DNA of 64,000 nucleotides, taken from positions 9,959,328 to 10,023,327 of the forward strand of contig NC_039480.1 in NCBI RefSeq assembly GCF_003590095.1, given 5' to 3'. This DNA comes from Trichoplusia ni. Its lineage: Eukaryota > Arthropoda > Insecta > Lepidoptera > Noctuidae. The notes beneath the pieces are model-generated. The model was not told where the DNA came from. It ran no database searches and was given only the letters and a program-made list of their open reading frames with translations. This document shows, piece by piece, positions 24,201 through 39,200 of this stretch (positions within the stretch are counted from its first letter, which is position 1; each line of letters starts with the position of its first letter). The translations under genes were made by a program, and so were the position numbers.

Positions 24201-27200
24201 TTTGACAAAATTGTTTGTAACTTGAATTGATTGTTGAGAAATTGAAAAAGGTTTTAATCATAAGTCCTAGTAAGCAGTCTTCGCAGATTTCGCACCAGAA
24301 AAACCGAAAAAAAAAGGAATTTTGTTTTTTTTTAAGTAAACGTAACTGCATTTTCAAAGCATTAAAATTAATGAGCTAATTCAATAATCAATTCACAGGA
24401 ATCACAGTAATAAAGGGAAAGATGTGAGAGAGAGTTTGTGAAGCGTTTATGCTCAAACTGCTTGACCTATTTTGATATATGTTGGTATGGTGTTAACTAA
24501 TATTAATGCAGGGAGGGTGTGTAATGATCCCAGTAAATTGTTAAATATTGCACCACAAAAACTACAACAAACATTATAGCAGGAATTATTATTTAAGTAT
24601 CGTTATGTCAAAAAGATATTGGAGTTGTCTACTAGAGCAAAGATATATTATATATTCTCGTATACTTCCAATACGTTTTACAAATACTTACAAAGAAATT
24701 ACATTACTTTATATCATTTTTTTTTATTTCTCCAGACATAGTACATTTCATTGTGCAAATAAATTAATCAAAACGGTTTCCATAGTAAATCACAATTAAA
24801 ACATCACACTTTTTATGTCGACAATTAGTATCATGATAATAAATCTTATGCTTCCGACTTCTAATTAAATAAGTGGAAAATTTAAAAGGAATTTTCTTGT
24901 TAGAAGGTCAGAGTTATAAATCAAACTTACATTGGCTTTAATAAAAACTTTCTGATGAGCTAAATCCAGATGTCAAATCAAATAACGGACGCCCGTACCA
25001 CTGAACTTGGGGAAGAATAATGAAGAATGAACTTGGCCCCGATTCTGCTATTAACAATGGCCGATGAATCAATGGCAATTAGATTAAAATCTGAAATTAT
25101 TCCTATTCTCTTATGAATTTTGGCAATACAACAATTGGAAGTTAATTGTTTTGACCTTGAGTGTACCGTCCCGTACTGAATTTCCAATTATTGTGTAGGG
25201 AAAATGCTTAAGATAATACGAGAAGTGTCAAATAGTAGAATTGAATAAATAGCAGAATTGGGGCCCTGAGGATACGTCAAACTCGTGCAGCCTTAAGATG
25301 TAAAGATTTACAATGAGTTTTAAGCGTTGAATTGTTCTTATTTAAGCAAGAAAGTTGTTTTTAAAAAGACAAATGTCATTAAGAAAACGAATGTCCCTAA
25401 AATATTTTCTAAACATATTCTGCTCTTGCCCATGTTCCAAAAATATAAGATTATCCCATAGCGATTTTGACTGACTGTTTTTTTTTTTAATGGAATATTG
25501 TAAGTACATATAATTTTTGCATTAGTTAACTCTCTACAATCGTTAATGACAATTACGCTGAAATGTATGCATACATATACGGGCAATTCGTTTCGATAGG
25601 TCACGTGACCTTGACCTGTCATCTCTACACATTCGAGCGCTTTCTATCAGCTTTAACAATTCTAAAAGCGTTTTTTGGGTAGACAGACTGGTCTTCTAAA
25701 GATATCTTATTAAAAAGAAATGCTGATCTGTCTTTTAGAAACCAGTGGAAACCAGTGAGTTTAGGCAACAGAAAACATTTTAATATACCCACATACAGCC
25801 GTGCAACGAATAAACGTTTTAATAAAACGGAATTTTCATTTACCACAACGTTATATTACGTTGCTCTTGGCAGTGCGCCATTATCATCAAGGCTTTAATT
25901 TGAAATGGCCTGGTATTGTCGTTTTGAGGCCAACTGTTAGCGAAAATGACTTCATTGGACCAAGTAACGTCATTTTGTAAAGCAACCGTCCTTTATTTCA
26001 AAATTTTAAAAAAATCTGTTTAACATTTTCCTGTGTCTGAGTCTGAGTCGGCTTTGAGTCCCAAAGGATACCGTAGAGTGGCTTTTTAGTTTTAGACATT
26101 GGTTGTTTGTCCTTCAGAAATATTTTGGCGGCTTTTACTGTAGGCTATTTATGTTGGAATTGTTTTTATTTAGACGCAAAAAATATTATAAATGCTAGGA
26201 AAAGTTGTAAGTATGGACAGATGTTTGTTACTCTTTTACGCATAAAACCACTGAACGGATTTGGAAGGAATTTTGTACACAGGTAGTTTGCAACCTTGAT
26301 TATCAAATATGTTTGCTATTCCGTTTTTTTCTTGACATGGGATTTTCGGGTTGCCTCCGGCAACACCAACATTTTAGCAATCAATGTGTAAATGTTAGCG
26401 AAAACTTATTATTATTTTTTATTATAAAAGTGTTAAGTCCTTAATACCCTTACAAATATAATTTCCTTTAAAAACCCGAACACCAGCCCACTTGTTTGTA
26501 TACATAAGTACCAATATGGTACCTACAGGATAAGCAAACCCCATTACATCGGGATTTGCGTGCGATCTGCGCAATGTTAGCATAACACGATCATTGATAA
26601 CGTTACAAGATACGTGATACCTCGTTGCTAACCAAGATTTTTAATGGCTCTACATTTTTAGGGATCCCAACCAAAGAGTTTAAACTGAAACTTATTATTA
26701 AAGCTCCGATGTCTGTCTGTTGCGTTAAGCTTCGTTTAGTACGCTCATGATGGGAGATTTTGGGTGATTTCTATTTTCTCTAAAAATATGTTTTTATTTT
26801 GCCTATTTGTTTAGGAGTGGTGCGAGTCCACTCCTAAACAAATAGGCTTGCTTGTGTTTCTTAAATTTTAGTTTTCTTTTCTATCTATGTATTTTACATT
26901 AAAAAGACTCACCCTAAATGTTACTTACGAAGAAGTCACATCGTTCATCTCTTGAGTTCATATTAATACAGTGAAAAAAAGAGTAACTTGTTTGCTAGGC
27001 AGGCTAAAAGTAACATTTATGACCTTTACAAATTTCTTAAGAATAAATCGATTCCATTTGAATTACGATTGTCGTATCATTTCCCCCTAATTAGTTACCT
27101 ATGCGTAACATCCTAGCATCTAACTACATACCCACGGTAAGCCAAATCAATACCAACCAATAGTAGGGGTTCGGTATGACGGTATGACGTCACGAATACC

Positions 27201-30200
27201 CCGAGATCCTATCGCCTGTCGTCCACAATTTGGAAACAGTTCGTCAAAATACTCGTAAGTCCCAATGCGACGCCTCGAAATAATGCAGACAAACATTAAT
27301 TCTGATTCTTATTAACTATTGCATTCGTTATTCGTTGGATCAACTGGATATGACGGAGAATTATGGTTTTGTATTTTTGATTCTTAGGGTTCCGTATCCA
27401 AAAGAAACCGGAATACTAAGACTTCATGTTATGTCTGTCCCTATGTCACCAAGCTGCTTCATTAACCATAATACCATTAACCGCAATTGTAACAAATCGA
27501 ATATTAATTGATTCATCGATGATGTTTTTTTCTTGTCGCTATAACAAGCAATTTTTTTAAATTAAAACGCAGTAAGACACTTCCCCAAAAACTGAATCAG
27601 GACAAGCATTCGTGGATCACACAAACGCTTGTGATACACGGTTATCGAACCCAAGACACGATGCGCTTGGTGATGGCTTGATGACCTCAATCACTCAGCT
27701 ATCCGTGGTAGAGTTTAAGTAATGGTTGATCATCTATTTATGGAAGACTAATTTTTTGTTGCAAATTTTGACCTGTTTATACGCAGCCCTCTGTATCGCA
27801 AGCCCGACTCGAGCTTAACTGCTTTTCATTTAATTCTGAAATCGTAAGCCGGTTCTTTTATCAATAACAAGCTGTTGCCCGCGACTTCGTCCCCGTGGGT
27901 AGAAGATATACTTAAGATATAATTTATACCAGCCCTGTTTTTTTCACATTTTCCATTGTATCTTCGCTCCTATTAGTCGCAGCGTGATGGTTTATAGCCT
28001 AAAGCCTTCCTCGATGAATGGACTATTCAACACAAAAAGAATTTTTCAATTTGAACCAGTAGTTCCTAAGATTAGCGCGTTCAAACAAACAAACAAACTC
28101 TTCAGCTTTATATATTAGTATAGATTCGTAGAGTTATACAGGAGTCATAATGGTATCTTTCATAGGCAGTTGTTGCTGCCTTTGCAATTCCCATTTCAAA
28201 GTTGCTTTCCCTTGCAATTCTTAAATGATTATTCGATGTGAAATTCATAATGGACTTTTTCAAGCTAAATCCAAATTTTACAAAGAATAAGAAAACGACC
28301 TTGATCAATTAACTTAAATACACACACTGGCACAATAAAAAAAAGCGAATATACTGCCTTAAAACATGAATTGTAATAAAAAAAAGAAATCATTAACAAA
28401 AAGGAGGCTACAGGGAGACATTTAGGAGTAAATGACGAACATATTCACAACGTGACTGTACAGTCAGGAACAAAAGTCAACTAACACGATTTGATTTAAA
28501 AAGTGCCAGTATTTCTAAGTGAGATGTATAGATTAATTAGGTCATGAAGAAGATTATTAGTTTATTTTTACAGTAACTATCGTGAGGATGATTCATTATT
28601 AGATGATGCAACGGTTTACTCACGTATGCTTACCGAGATTGTCCGAGTTGTTTCTGGTGACCCCGCCTTTATTTCTGGTGACTCCAGTTGGATCCGAAAC
28701 AAGTTGTGTCAAGTTTTGTCACATCAACTCACGAGAGTAAAGGAACAGAGAGTGCACACGCGTTTGTGAACTATAATATGTTCTGCTCAGGTGGCTGATG
28801 TATTGCGACAAGTTGCGATACTAGCCGAGTGGCCGAAAATCGGTCAGGACATTGTTATGTGCCAAGTCTATTCTGTTCCTCATAGCACAGCGACAACTTA
28901 TTAAATTTGATTGTGTACTTTATTTTGAAGATCTGCTGGTATAACTGACTTCTGTAGCTGATTGTACCTACAAGCATGTGTAACAGGGATGGATTGAGGC
29001 AATTTTTACACCGCCGTTGTACGACAGGTGCCAAATTAAACATATACTGTTGATGTGGATTTATTTTAAGAAAAATGTGAGCTTAAGTAGCTAATAATAC
29101 CTTGTCTAATTCTTATACAAAAGTAACCTGCACATTGTGAAACCTTTCCGATCAGGTAAGGGGTTGCGTCAAATGACTTAGTACTTGTGATTTTTTATTT
29201 GGAAAAATAGTTTCGTTCCCGAAAATTTAATTCATATTACATAATACTGTACAGTTAACCTAGGGCTGCACTGAAAAGTAATAAATAATAACAACTAATT
29301 TACTACCTAAAATTGACTTTTGATAGTTAGGGTTACTTTATTTCCTAAAATTCTGAGTAATTTGTCGTAAATGCTAAAGAAACATATTTTTATGCTTCAT
29401 AAACACCTATTTTATTTTTGCACGTCTGGCATGTAACAAGTCCTTCAAGGATCGGACAGGGTTTCTCATACATACTGTATACATATTCGCCAGAACGTCT
29501 TATCCTATAAATTTCTCTCATATTGAGTGAACGAAGATTACTCACCGGATCCCTAATATGTAATCCCGAGCCGGAATGGAAATGTATTTACATATTATAT
29601 TAGATTTTTTGCTGAAGTAAAGAAATATTGAGTTACATTGATGGGGATTCGTGAAAATGACAATCTTTTGTGAATAGGAAGCAGACTTGTTCTGAAGATG
29701 GATGACAGGATTAATGGAGGTTTCATTTGGACAAATTAATATTAGGTATCGTATAGGAATGATTTATATTTTTTTTGTGAATAGGATTTATTTTATCATT
29801 AAATGTCAAATACAATGTAAATTGTTAATGATTAAATAAATAAGAAAAATAAGAAAATATCATGGACTTCCCAAAGGAAGATGGGATTGAGGCTTCCCAA
29901 TTTTTGGTTGCAATTGAGAATCCCCTTGAACTCCTGGGGCGAGGAAGTGGATAGTAACACTCTTACTGACTAAAGTATATTATACAACACGATATTACGA
30001 ATTGTTAAATATTACTGACCGTGTAGAGTTTTTGAAAATGATTGTACGATGAACCGAACTTGATAACGTTGAATAAAAATTTATACCAACGCAACCCATC
30101 TGAAAAATCAAGAAAAATCTAGGAAATCGAAAACCTTATTTGGGCACCTTTAAGTATCCTCTGTCACTGTGCACCCAGAGTCATTACGGTGACGTTTTAA

Positions 30201-33200
30201 AAGTGCCAGGAAAAGGGTCGACTTCAAATGAAAACTTTTTGATGGCAATCAATCGTCCGTACATCTCCGGACACCCCGTATAGTATAGTGTAGTGTAATA
30301 TAATATTATAGTCTAAGTATTGTCTTGTGAGAAATTAAAATCCAATTTAATGGGACCAAATGTTAAAATAACATGATAAGCCAATACTAAGTTGTTCGTA
30401 ACCACATCTAGAAATGTACGTCCTTAAATCTATTTAAATTCACTTCTCAAAATAAACACGTGTTACTGAATTCATTAGCTGTGTAAACGTTGACAGCAAT
30501 TACCATAATGTAACCTATGGAATTAGACGTACTCTCACCACTACTGATGTTCAGAACCTTCTTAGTCAAAATACCCCATAAACGCCATAAGTCGCGTACA
30601 GTCACAAAGTATGTTATTTGCAATGTTACTATATATGTATAAACTGATTTTTTTGTTTAAGTCGATTCCCTGATGAAGGAATTTAACCCTCATGTCGCGA
30701 AGGTTTCACAAACATTCAATTCCCTTGCACAAAAACACCATGATTCCAAATGAAAAAGCATTCGTAAATACCTTATACAAATTCTTGTCCAATTTGGGGA
30801 TCGTTACCGAAACTAAACAATTCATTGGACTGGTACAATTTCTGTCAGCGCACTCAAGACGAAAACGTGTTCTTGGTTACTCATTAACCAAAATAGTCTT
30901 GAGAGCATTACTTTTTGGTGTAATCCCGTGCAGATGAAGCCGCGGGCACAAATTAGTTTCAACATAAGTTGAACGCCGCGTACGGCGTTGCTGTAGGTCT
31001 ATAGTGACTTCGGCCTCAAACATCATAAAATATTTGAGTTAAAACAGAATGTAGAGTTTACGGATTAAAGGGTTTTTACCCCACTGCGTATGAATAAGGG
31101 TTAATACAATGGTTTTAGGGAGTTTAAAGCCTTTGATAAAGTTTTAGTAGATATGAATAAAAACGTTTGCGTTTGTATTTATGTTAATAACATTATCACG
31201 CTTGAGAAATCACTCACAAAACTTGACTTGCACGGATATCCGAGTGGTTGAGGTCACAGCGTCAAATCCACTTTTGTATTTTCCACGAATGTTTTTTCTG
31301 TGTCTTGGTGTCATTGGACTTGTGACTTACATATTTGTGAACACCCAGTGATTCAAGGAATAATGCCAAAGCTGAAGTCGTTTGTTTTTAAATAATTGTT
31401 CTAAAAATAAGAATGAAACATGAAACATAAAACATACAAACTAATTGAAAATCTCTTTTATTTTGAAGCCTAAATCAAAACATAATAAGCTTTATGGATG
31501 TTTTACCTAACATAATATTTTCTTTCATCTAAGCTTTTAACAGCAAGTTATCACTAATCTCAAAACTAATCTAAAAGCAAAACAAACCTGAAACACTTAT
31601 CTACGTTCAAATAATCATTCGCCAGAACATAGTTTAATCTGGCCCGAGTCCAAGTAGAGCACGGTTATATTTTAAGTCACACCAGTTCCAACTACCATGA
31701 ACAAAGAACAAAGGATTTATTCGCTACATGAGCGAGATGCAGCTACGTGCTATGTACGCCATCTTAAATTTATTTGTTTCACCGTTTTTGCCTTATTATC
31801 GCCGCTATTGCTGAAAATCAGCGCTGAAACTCTGTCATCAGTTATCAGGGTCCAATCATTAAGATAAGCGAGAGCCTTATTTTTCGCGAGGCATATTGAT
31901 CCCTTTATTTCTCAATTATGTATAATAGGGAATTTCGCAAAAAAAAAACTCTATAGTCCGTAAGACAAAAAAAAATAATGGATAGGTAAGTATTTTTTTC
32001 TTTTTATCGGAACAAAAAAACTAACAAGCTATTAAGGTGAAATGAAATCGCGTATGACGTCACTTATCATTACGCTTTTTACTAGCAAGTGATGTTTTAT
32101 AATTATGCATTTTTTTCGAAATCTGTTTGCCGGACTATACCAATTCATATTGTTAAATTTAGTTAAATATTATTATGTAATAAAATACGTAATATATATG
32201 TATACTTTTCCACATTGTGTCTAAGCACCCAATAAAAGTTTCATTTTACATTCATTCCATCTCGCTTCTACAAGAGCAATAGAAGCTCTTGAAGGTTTCA
32301 TAGTACAGGATGAGTGCCCGCTGTGCCCAGTGCATACACAACACGTGTCACGTCGAGTTTATTAGCCAACACGTTTATTTGTCGAAAGAGGAATTTCAGG
32401 AATGGAATATGCATTTTCAGTACCGAGAATATAATTTCAATGTAACACGTTTTACTGAGAATTCGTGTAAGGCCTTAGGGAGTCGTCATTTCTATGTTAT
32501 TTTGTTGTGATCTTTACCGACAACGTTAATTACATTTCCAGGCAACAGATTCAATAAATTATAATTAGCTTGTGTTTTGATGAATATGCAGTGTATATAA
32601 AGGTTTGGTTTTTTTGACATTTCAAAGAATATAACATACAGTGTAGGAGTTTCATGCTTTGCTTAAAATAATAATATATTGGAGAAAAGTACGGGTTTCC
32701 ATTTTTAATTACAATTATTTTAAACCTTATAAAAAGCCAGGCCTTGCCCAACCACGGGACACCGGCTAGGAAATAAAGTTATTTTAGCATAAAGTATTTA
32801 ACAAATAAAAATGCCTATTTAGTCCTTCAGGCAGATTTCCAAAATAATTTGGATACTTATAATCACAATTGAATTTGTATGGTTATTATTATACATACGT
32901 GTAGTGTAGGTGAAGTATATATGAGTCTAAAACACCGTGTTATAACAAAAACAAGTCACGCCCGCGAACTTTACACCTGTAACCTATTAAAGTATCTTCA
33001 GCGGTGCGGGAGCAACCCTTTTCAAGAGTACTTAGTATTCCAGTCATTATAACTTAATAGTTCACTTATATATTACAAACACACTAGGTTAATTGGACTA
33101 TGGGATATCATGAGGAATAATAATTCAATTTTCGTTGCATAAGTTTTTTGGAATGGAAAAGGGACAAATCTGGATAAAAATCTGTTTGTAATTAGATATC

Positions 33201-36200
33201 AGAGAGTAAAAGCAATGTTACGACGTAAAGAGAAAACTTGAAATGTTTTTTGTCAAAACTGGCTTTTTTATTTTGGAAATATTGTACATTTGAACATTAA
33301 TAAATGATAAATGTAACTTGTCTACAGGACCGGACAACATTAACACTAGACTTGGTACTTACTAATCATTTGCCTAGCCTTTTCCCAACTGTGTTGGGGT
33401 CGGCTACGCCTACCAGTCCAACCGGTTTCAGCTAAGTACTGCCTATCTGACCTACTTAACCCAGTTACCTGGGCAACACGATACCCCTTGGTTAGACTGG
33501 TTGTCAGACTTTTTCAAACTTCTGACTACATGTAACGACTGTCAAAGATGTAGGAATAACAGCCGGGACCCACAATTTAATGTGCCTTCCGGAACACGGA
33601 GGAACTCCTTATGACAAAGATGGTAACCCATCTACGGACCAACCGCGTCAAGCATAGCTTAACCTATGATCGAATCACTTATGCGGTTATAGCTTAGTCA
33701 CGAGCTCCTCTTCAGAGGCACTTACTAATATTTTTCGATAAAAAAATTGTCATTTAATTAACTTTTGTTATTCATTAATATGGCTTAATTATGGAGTCCA
33801 AATTATTCAAAAGGATCCTTTTAAAACATTCTGTGTTGACATTTGTTTGTAGCAGAAGTTTTACCAACTATGGAACTAACTTTAACAGGTATAAGATTCT
33901 GATTTATTTACGAGTACATTGATCTACAATTATAAAGTTAGGAGAATGCTTTAGCACAACTAGAGGGGAAAGTGGTTAAATATTTTATTATACTTTCAAA
34001 TAAACGTTTAGACTTCTACGAGTAGGGTGTCATATCAAGTACAGCGTTACTAATTGTTTAGTCTTAAGATAAAGTTCACCGTTGACTTTGTAAATAATGC
34101 ATATTTTTCTTTTTATATTATATAGCTTTCAAAATGTAAATATTAGTTTAGTTTAGTTCCTAGATACTACTAATTTTAGATGATTAAGAAGGTTAAATAT
34201 TTTTTAATTAATTGTATACAAATAAAAAATTAATACCGTTGACTTGTGAAAGAGAGTGATTGTAGTTCTGTCATTTTTCCATTATGCATAAAGCGACATT
34301 TTCTAAATGGCGGTGTTAAGATTTTCGCGTGAATAACCGCTCCTAGATTAAAATAAAATCGTAATGCTCTGAAAGTTTTGTTTTATTATGTCGGTATTTG
34401 TTTTTTGCTACTTTGTAGACAACAACTCTATTAAAATTCTAGTTGAAAAGAAAGACATTTAGTACTCAAGCGAGTGACGTTCACACGTATCTACTTAAAG
34501 ATTCTCCTAAACACTAAGATACTTCAAGTTATCGATAATAATAATAGAGATAACAAAACTATCAATAACAACATTTAACCAAAGAAACATTACAACTATT
34601 CTCAGTATCCGAACATTGCTGGAAGTGGACGGACCGACAGACATACCAGATATCCTTATTGAACCCCGCATTCAAATCACAACGGTCCACTGTCCGGTAA
34701 AGGCATCCTAGATTCGAAAGCAATGTCTGGTTTAGGTCAATAACCTTCTGAACTGATGATAAGGGGCCTACTACCAAGTCTTGAAGCAATATTAGTAGCA
34801 GTGGAAGATGCCGCTCTATACAGTATAGAGGGCTGTCACGCTCAAAACAAAAAGTTTTTATTTCAAATAGGTCGTTTTCCAGGGTTTTTTTTTTCAAATG
34901 TTACAGTTATAATATTGATTTTTAAGCCTTCCCTTTAAAAATAACCCCCCTTTTTACCGAATAAATGGATTAAAACTGGGCATTAATATTAAATAAAAAC
35001 ATTACGAAATTTAGAGATCTAATTAGGTAAGAATATATATACATGAATAAATAATTTTGTAGTGAGCTCTCTTAGTTAAATAGAAAAAGATGTGCGAGTC
35101 GAACCCGTTACGCTAAAATTTTAGTCGTTTTATAACAGGACTAGCTGTAGCCCGCGACTTCGTCCACGTGGTTAGAATTTTCCCCGTTTTTTCCACATTT
35201 TCCATTGTATCTTCGCTCCTATTAGTCGCAGCGAGTCATATAGCCTTCCTTGATAAATGGTCTATTCAACACAAAAATAATTTTTCAATTCGGACCAGTA
35301 GTTCCTGAGATTAGCGCGTTCAAACAAACAAACTCTTCAGCTTTATTATATTAGTATAGATTCTTTCCTCCTTAGGTACGGAATCCAAAAACCTTTGAAT
35401 TTGAAATTCAACCTTCGTCTACAAGACAATATAAAAGCAATAAAGTAGTCTCAGATGTCGTTTACCTATCTCTTAGGCTCTAGGGTATTATAACTCAAAG
35501 TCTAGAAACCTTGAAACCCTAAAGACGTATAAAAAGCCGAACTAGAATGCCAAGAAGTACTTAGTAAAACGGTTTATATTACAGAGTGATTTTTTTGTTA
35601 TACCACACACTATTGAACCGAGGTCGGATGTTATGGATAAGCAATTTTGGATATGTTAACGGATATTTGAATATTATTCTACACTTTCGGTTCGGATAAA
35701 TAATAATGTCAGATCGTTTACTCGCGGATAGTTTTGGTTTAGGACTACTACTAGATACATTTACAAAGTGTTTTTACTAATATACAAATACAAAGCTGAA
35801 AGGTTTGTTTGTTTGAACGCGAACCGATTCGACAACAAAAGTTCTTCCAATGTTAGATTTAGATTGTCCATCTATTATCTATTGAGGTATTCTATGTGAG
35901 GTAGACTATACTCCATCGCGCTATGATTATTAGGAATACAACACTAAAGAAATATCTTACAAAAACGGGGCGTGCTCTCTAAAACAATTGATCTGATTTT
36001 GTCAAATCAGTTTGATAAATTATCAACGGTTAGGTGTCCTGTCTCATGGTTCAGCCGTTAAGAGCCTAACATAACGCACAAGTTCTATTTTAAAATCCGC
36101 ACACATCCAAAAAAATATTAATACCGACGTTTTTGGCTACAAAGCTCCATAACATCCCTAGTTACGATCATATTTAGATTCCATGTTATTCCTTTCATCA

Positions 36201-39200
36201 TTTCCCTTTGGTATGTCTACGATAAACGTAGAAATACGAGGTCGAGGTCGAGGTCGAGTGGCGTACGCACCGGTTTCAAGGTGTCGCTAGCTCTGAGGTC
36301 CCGGGTTCGATCCCCGGTCGGGTCAATGTAAAAATTAACATTTCTACATTGTCTCGGATCTGGGTGTTTGTGGTACCTTCGTTGTATCTGAATTCCATAA
36401 CACAAGTGCATCAGCAACTTACTTTGGGTTCAGAACAATGTATGTGATGTTGTCCGCATTTATTATTTATCATTATTTATCATTATATTGTCTTATCATA
36501 TGACCTCTGTTAAACATCGGTAGCTATAGCTATATTCTGGTAAAAGTATCTACTATAAAATGTACAAGGTAATGCAGCATACAAATATATGATTTGACAA
36601 GAGAGGAAGTTGTGATGGAATAGTTTTGGGTTTATGATGCGCAGAGTCAATTCTCCCAATTGCGATACTTGTGGCGTTATTGAAGATGTGCATCATATCC
36701 TGTCGGAGTGTGTCCGTGTCGGGGTCCGAAGAAGACAAGCTTTTTCCAACAGTGAAAATGTGGGCTGCTATAATAGCATTCTTGCCTCGCCTTTATCGGA
36801 CGAGGCGAGAATGCTTTATAGCCTTATGATAATGGCCATGAGATTGCGGGCAGGTCACTAGTTATATTATTATACTATGCAACTGTTAATTTTTAAAAAA
36901 TATCTGTATCAATCATCGGGGTGACATCTTCTATTCAGAAAAAAACCCCGTAAATAAAAAGAAAAAAAATATATATATATGATTTCAAATGTGTTTATAG
37001 ATAACTTTCCTGTGCAAATGGTCCATTTTTAAAAATATCAACCTACGGTTACTTTTATGATTAATCTAATTAGCAAAATCAGGAAATTATTTAAAATTTG
37101 TTCAAAAAGTTTCCTTCCGTTCTTTTAGATAGGAAATAGTAATGTAACATTTCAAAAACGACTGAAAAAAATTTACTTGAAATAAAACCTTTTGATTTTG
37201 AACTACATAATATCAGTAGATATAACAAACAAAAATGCATCTCAACACTCAAGCTCTCTAGAGAAATACACAGAGCGGCGTATCAGTGAAATGTATGACC
37301 ACAAGAGACGTAACCTGCCTTTAGCAATTTTAAAGCTTGAATATTAGACCGTGGTTTACGTTTATCTAGACTCCCATAATCCCTTAAGAGAATGCTGGAG
37401 TGGACGTATTTTATTATACATAGATTTTTAAGAGGCAAACAGAGCTAGCACCACATCTCAAAGTTATATTCCCTTGGTTATCGAAGAGTGGGGGGATCAC
37501 AAAGTGAAGATCATCTCTCTTTAAGACCACCATAATCTTACTATTAGACACAAGGCTGTAGTCCAGACTTCACATAAAGCTGCTTCGTCATTTTTTAAAT
37601 TACATTTAAGCTTTTTGTATACGTTTTCGATTATGTTAATATAATTCTTATTAACGTTTTCGAATGACTGTATTGTAAACAAACAGAGTGAAAATTAAAA
37701 CTAAATTAAACAAAAATCGAAATTTAAGTGTTTTTTTTTTACATTTCCGCTTTTTGACGGCCATGAATTACAACCACAGAATTATACTTCCACGAAATGA
37801 TAATTCAGTTCGTAATATTATTATCCCATTTAATACATTGTCAACAGCAGTAAATTTCCACGAGCATAATATATAATTATAGTGGTTCAAATATCACCCC
37901 ACTTCATGTACGTAACGACCACAGACTGTCGTCACCACACTATGTCAAGCTAAGTACTGGTCTCTGAATAACCATAATTATACCTCTGAGTATAGTTTAT
38001 CACATAAAGATTTGGTACGTACTTATATTCCAGTTTAATGGGAACTAAGTTGCATTCGCGGTTTTGAACGCGCACAACTTTGTGAAACAAAATCTATTGT
38101 GCTTAATAATACAATGGGGAAAAAATTACTTTTCTGTTAAGCCCCTCGTTTGAGCCTTAAGAGACAGACACACATACTGATACAGCGGTCAAACTTATAC
38201 CGCTATTTGTGTCTGTTTGTCTTTGTCAATTAGCACGTAACTAATTAATCGATTGGGATTCGATTTTCTTGTCGAGATTCTTTTAAATATGACTTCATGC
38301 TTTTTGTTTTCTATCTGTGCACTCTAAACAATAAAGTAATCAAAATAATCGCTCTGTCTAATAACTAACAAAACTGTACTTAACTACACACCCAAAACAT
38401 TATACCTACGTATAACTTGTATGCTTCACACGTACAAACACCAATCGATGCGAAATCTTAAAAATCCCTTTTGTCTCAGAAAGCCGATGGTGTAATACCC
38501 ATATATTTTAAGATAGCGAATCTGAGCCTCCCCTAAAAGGGCAGCGTGATGTGCGAGGAAGATTGCCGGCATTCCAAGTTCCTACGCCCATTTATAAAAA
38601 ATCTGTGCCATTTGTGGGAGAGAGACAGCGTAGTACATTTGTAGAGCGCTATGTCTTTTCCGCAGCTGCTAAAGTGTGATTCTAAAATGTAGTGTAAGGG
38701 GTGTGCAAATAACACCGGCTCATGATAAATTGCAATGCGCTCGGGTGACGGAAGATTTGTAATGTATTACCAAATGTATTCGGACAGAATTGACATAATG
38801 AGATATGTTGCTGAAGTGATGTTTTGAGTCTTGACATTTGATGGATTTTGATTAATGATAAATGTCGACAAGGACCTTGTATTTGTCAACGTATAATGGT
38901 ATTCAAAGATTATATATAGCGCTGTTTTTTTTTGCATTCACGATCCCAAATGTCTAAACCTATTTTAGAGTTTGTACCGATAGGTTAAAAACGGCGCCGT
39001 CTTTATGTCTTTCTGTCCGCTAACTTCTCGATCCGTGACAACTAGACAAGTTTTTTTTTAATAATGCAAAATAATAATCAGGGTTAAGCAACATTGATGC
39101 GGTCATAAACTTGATAGGTAATTTTTCCCCCTGTCTATTCCTACAAAACTCTTAATGATCCGAGTCCAACTTGCATTTGACGGGTTTTGTCTAGTTCTTC

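Noticed and set aside
34562..34897. Minus-strand frame of 111 codons
   Set aside because: It runs through a palindrome-family copy and has no recognisable domain; a chance frame.
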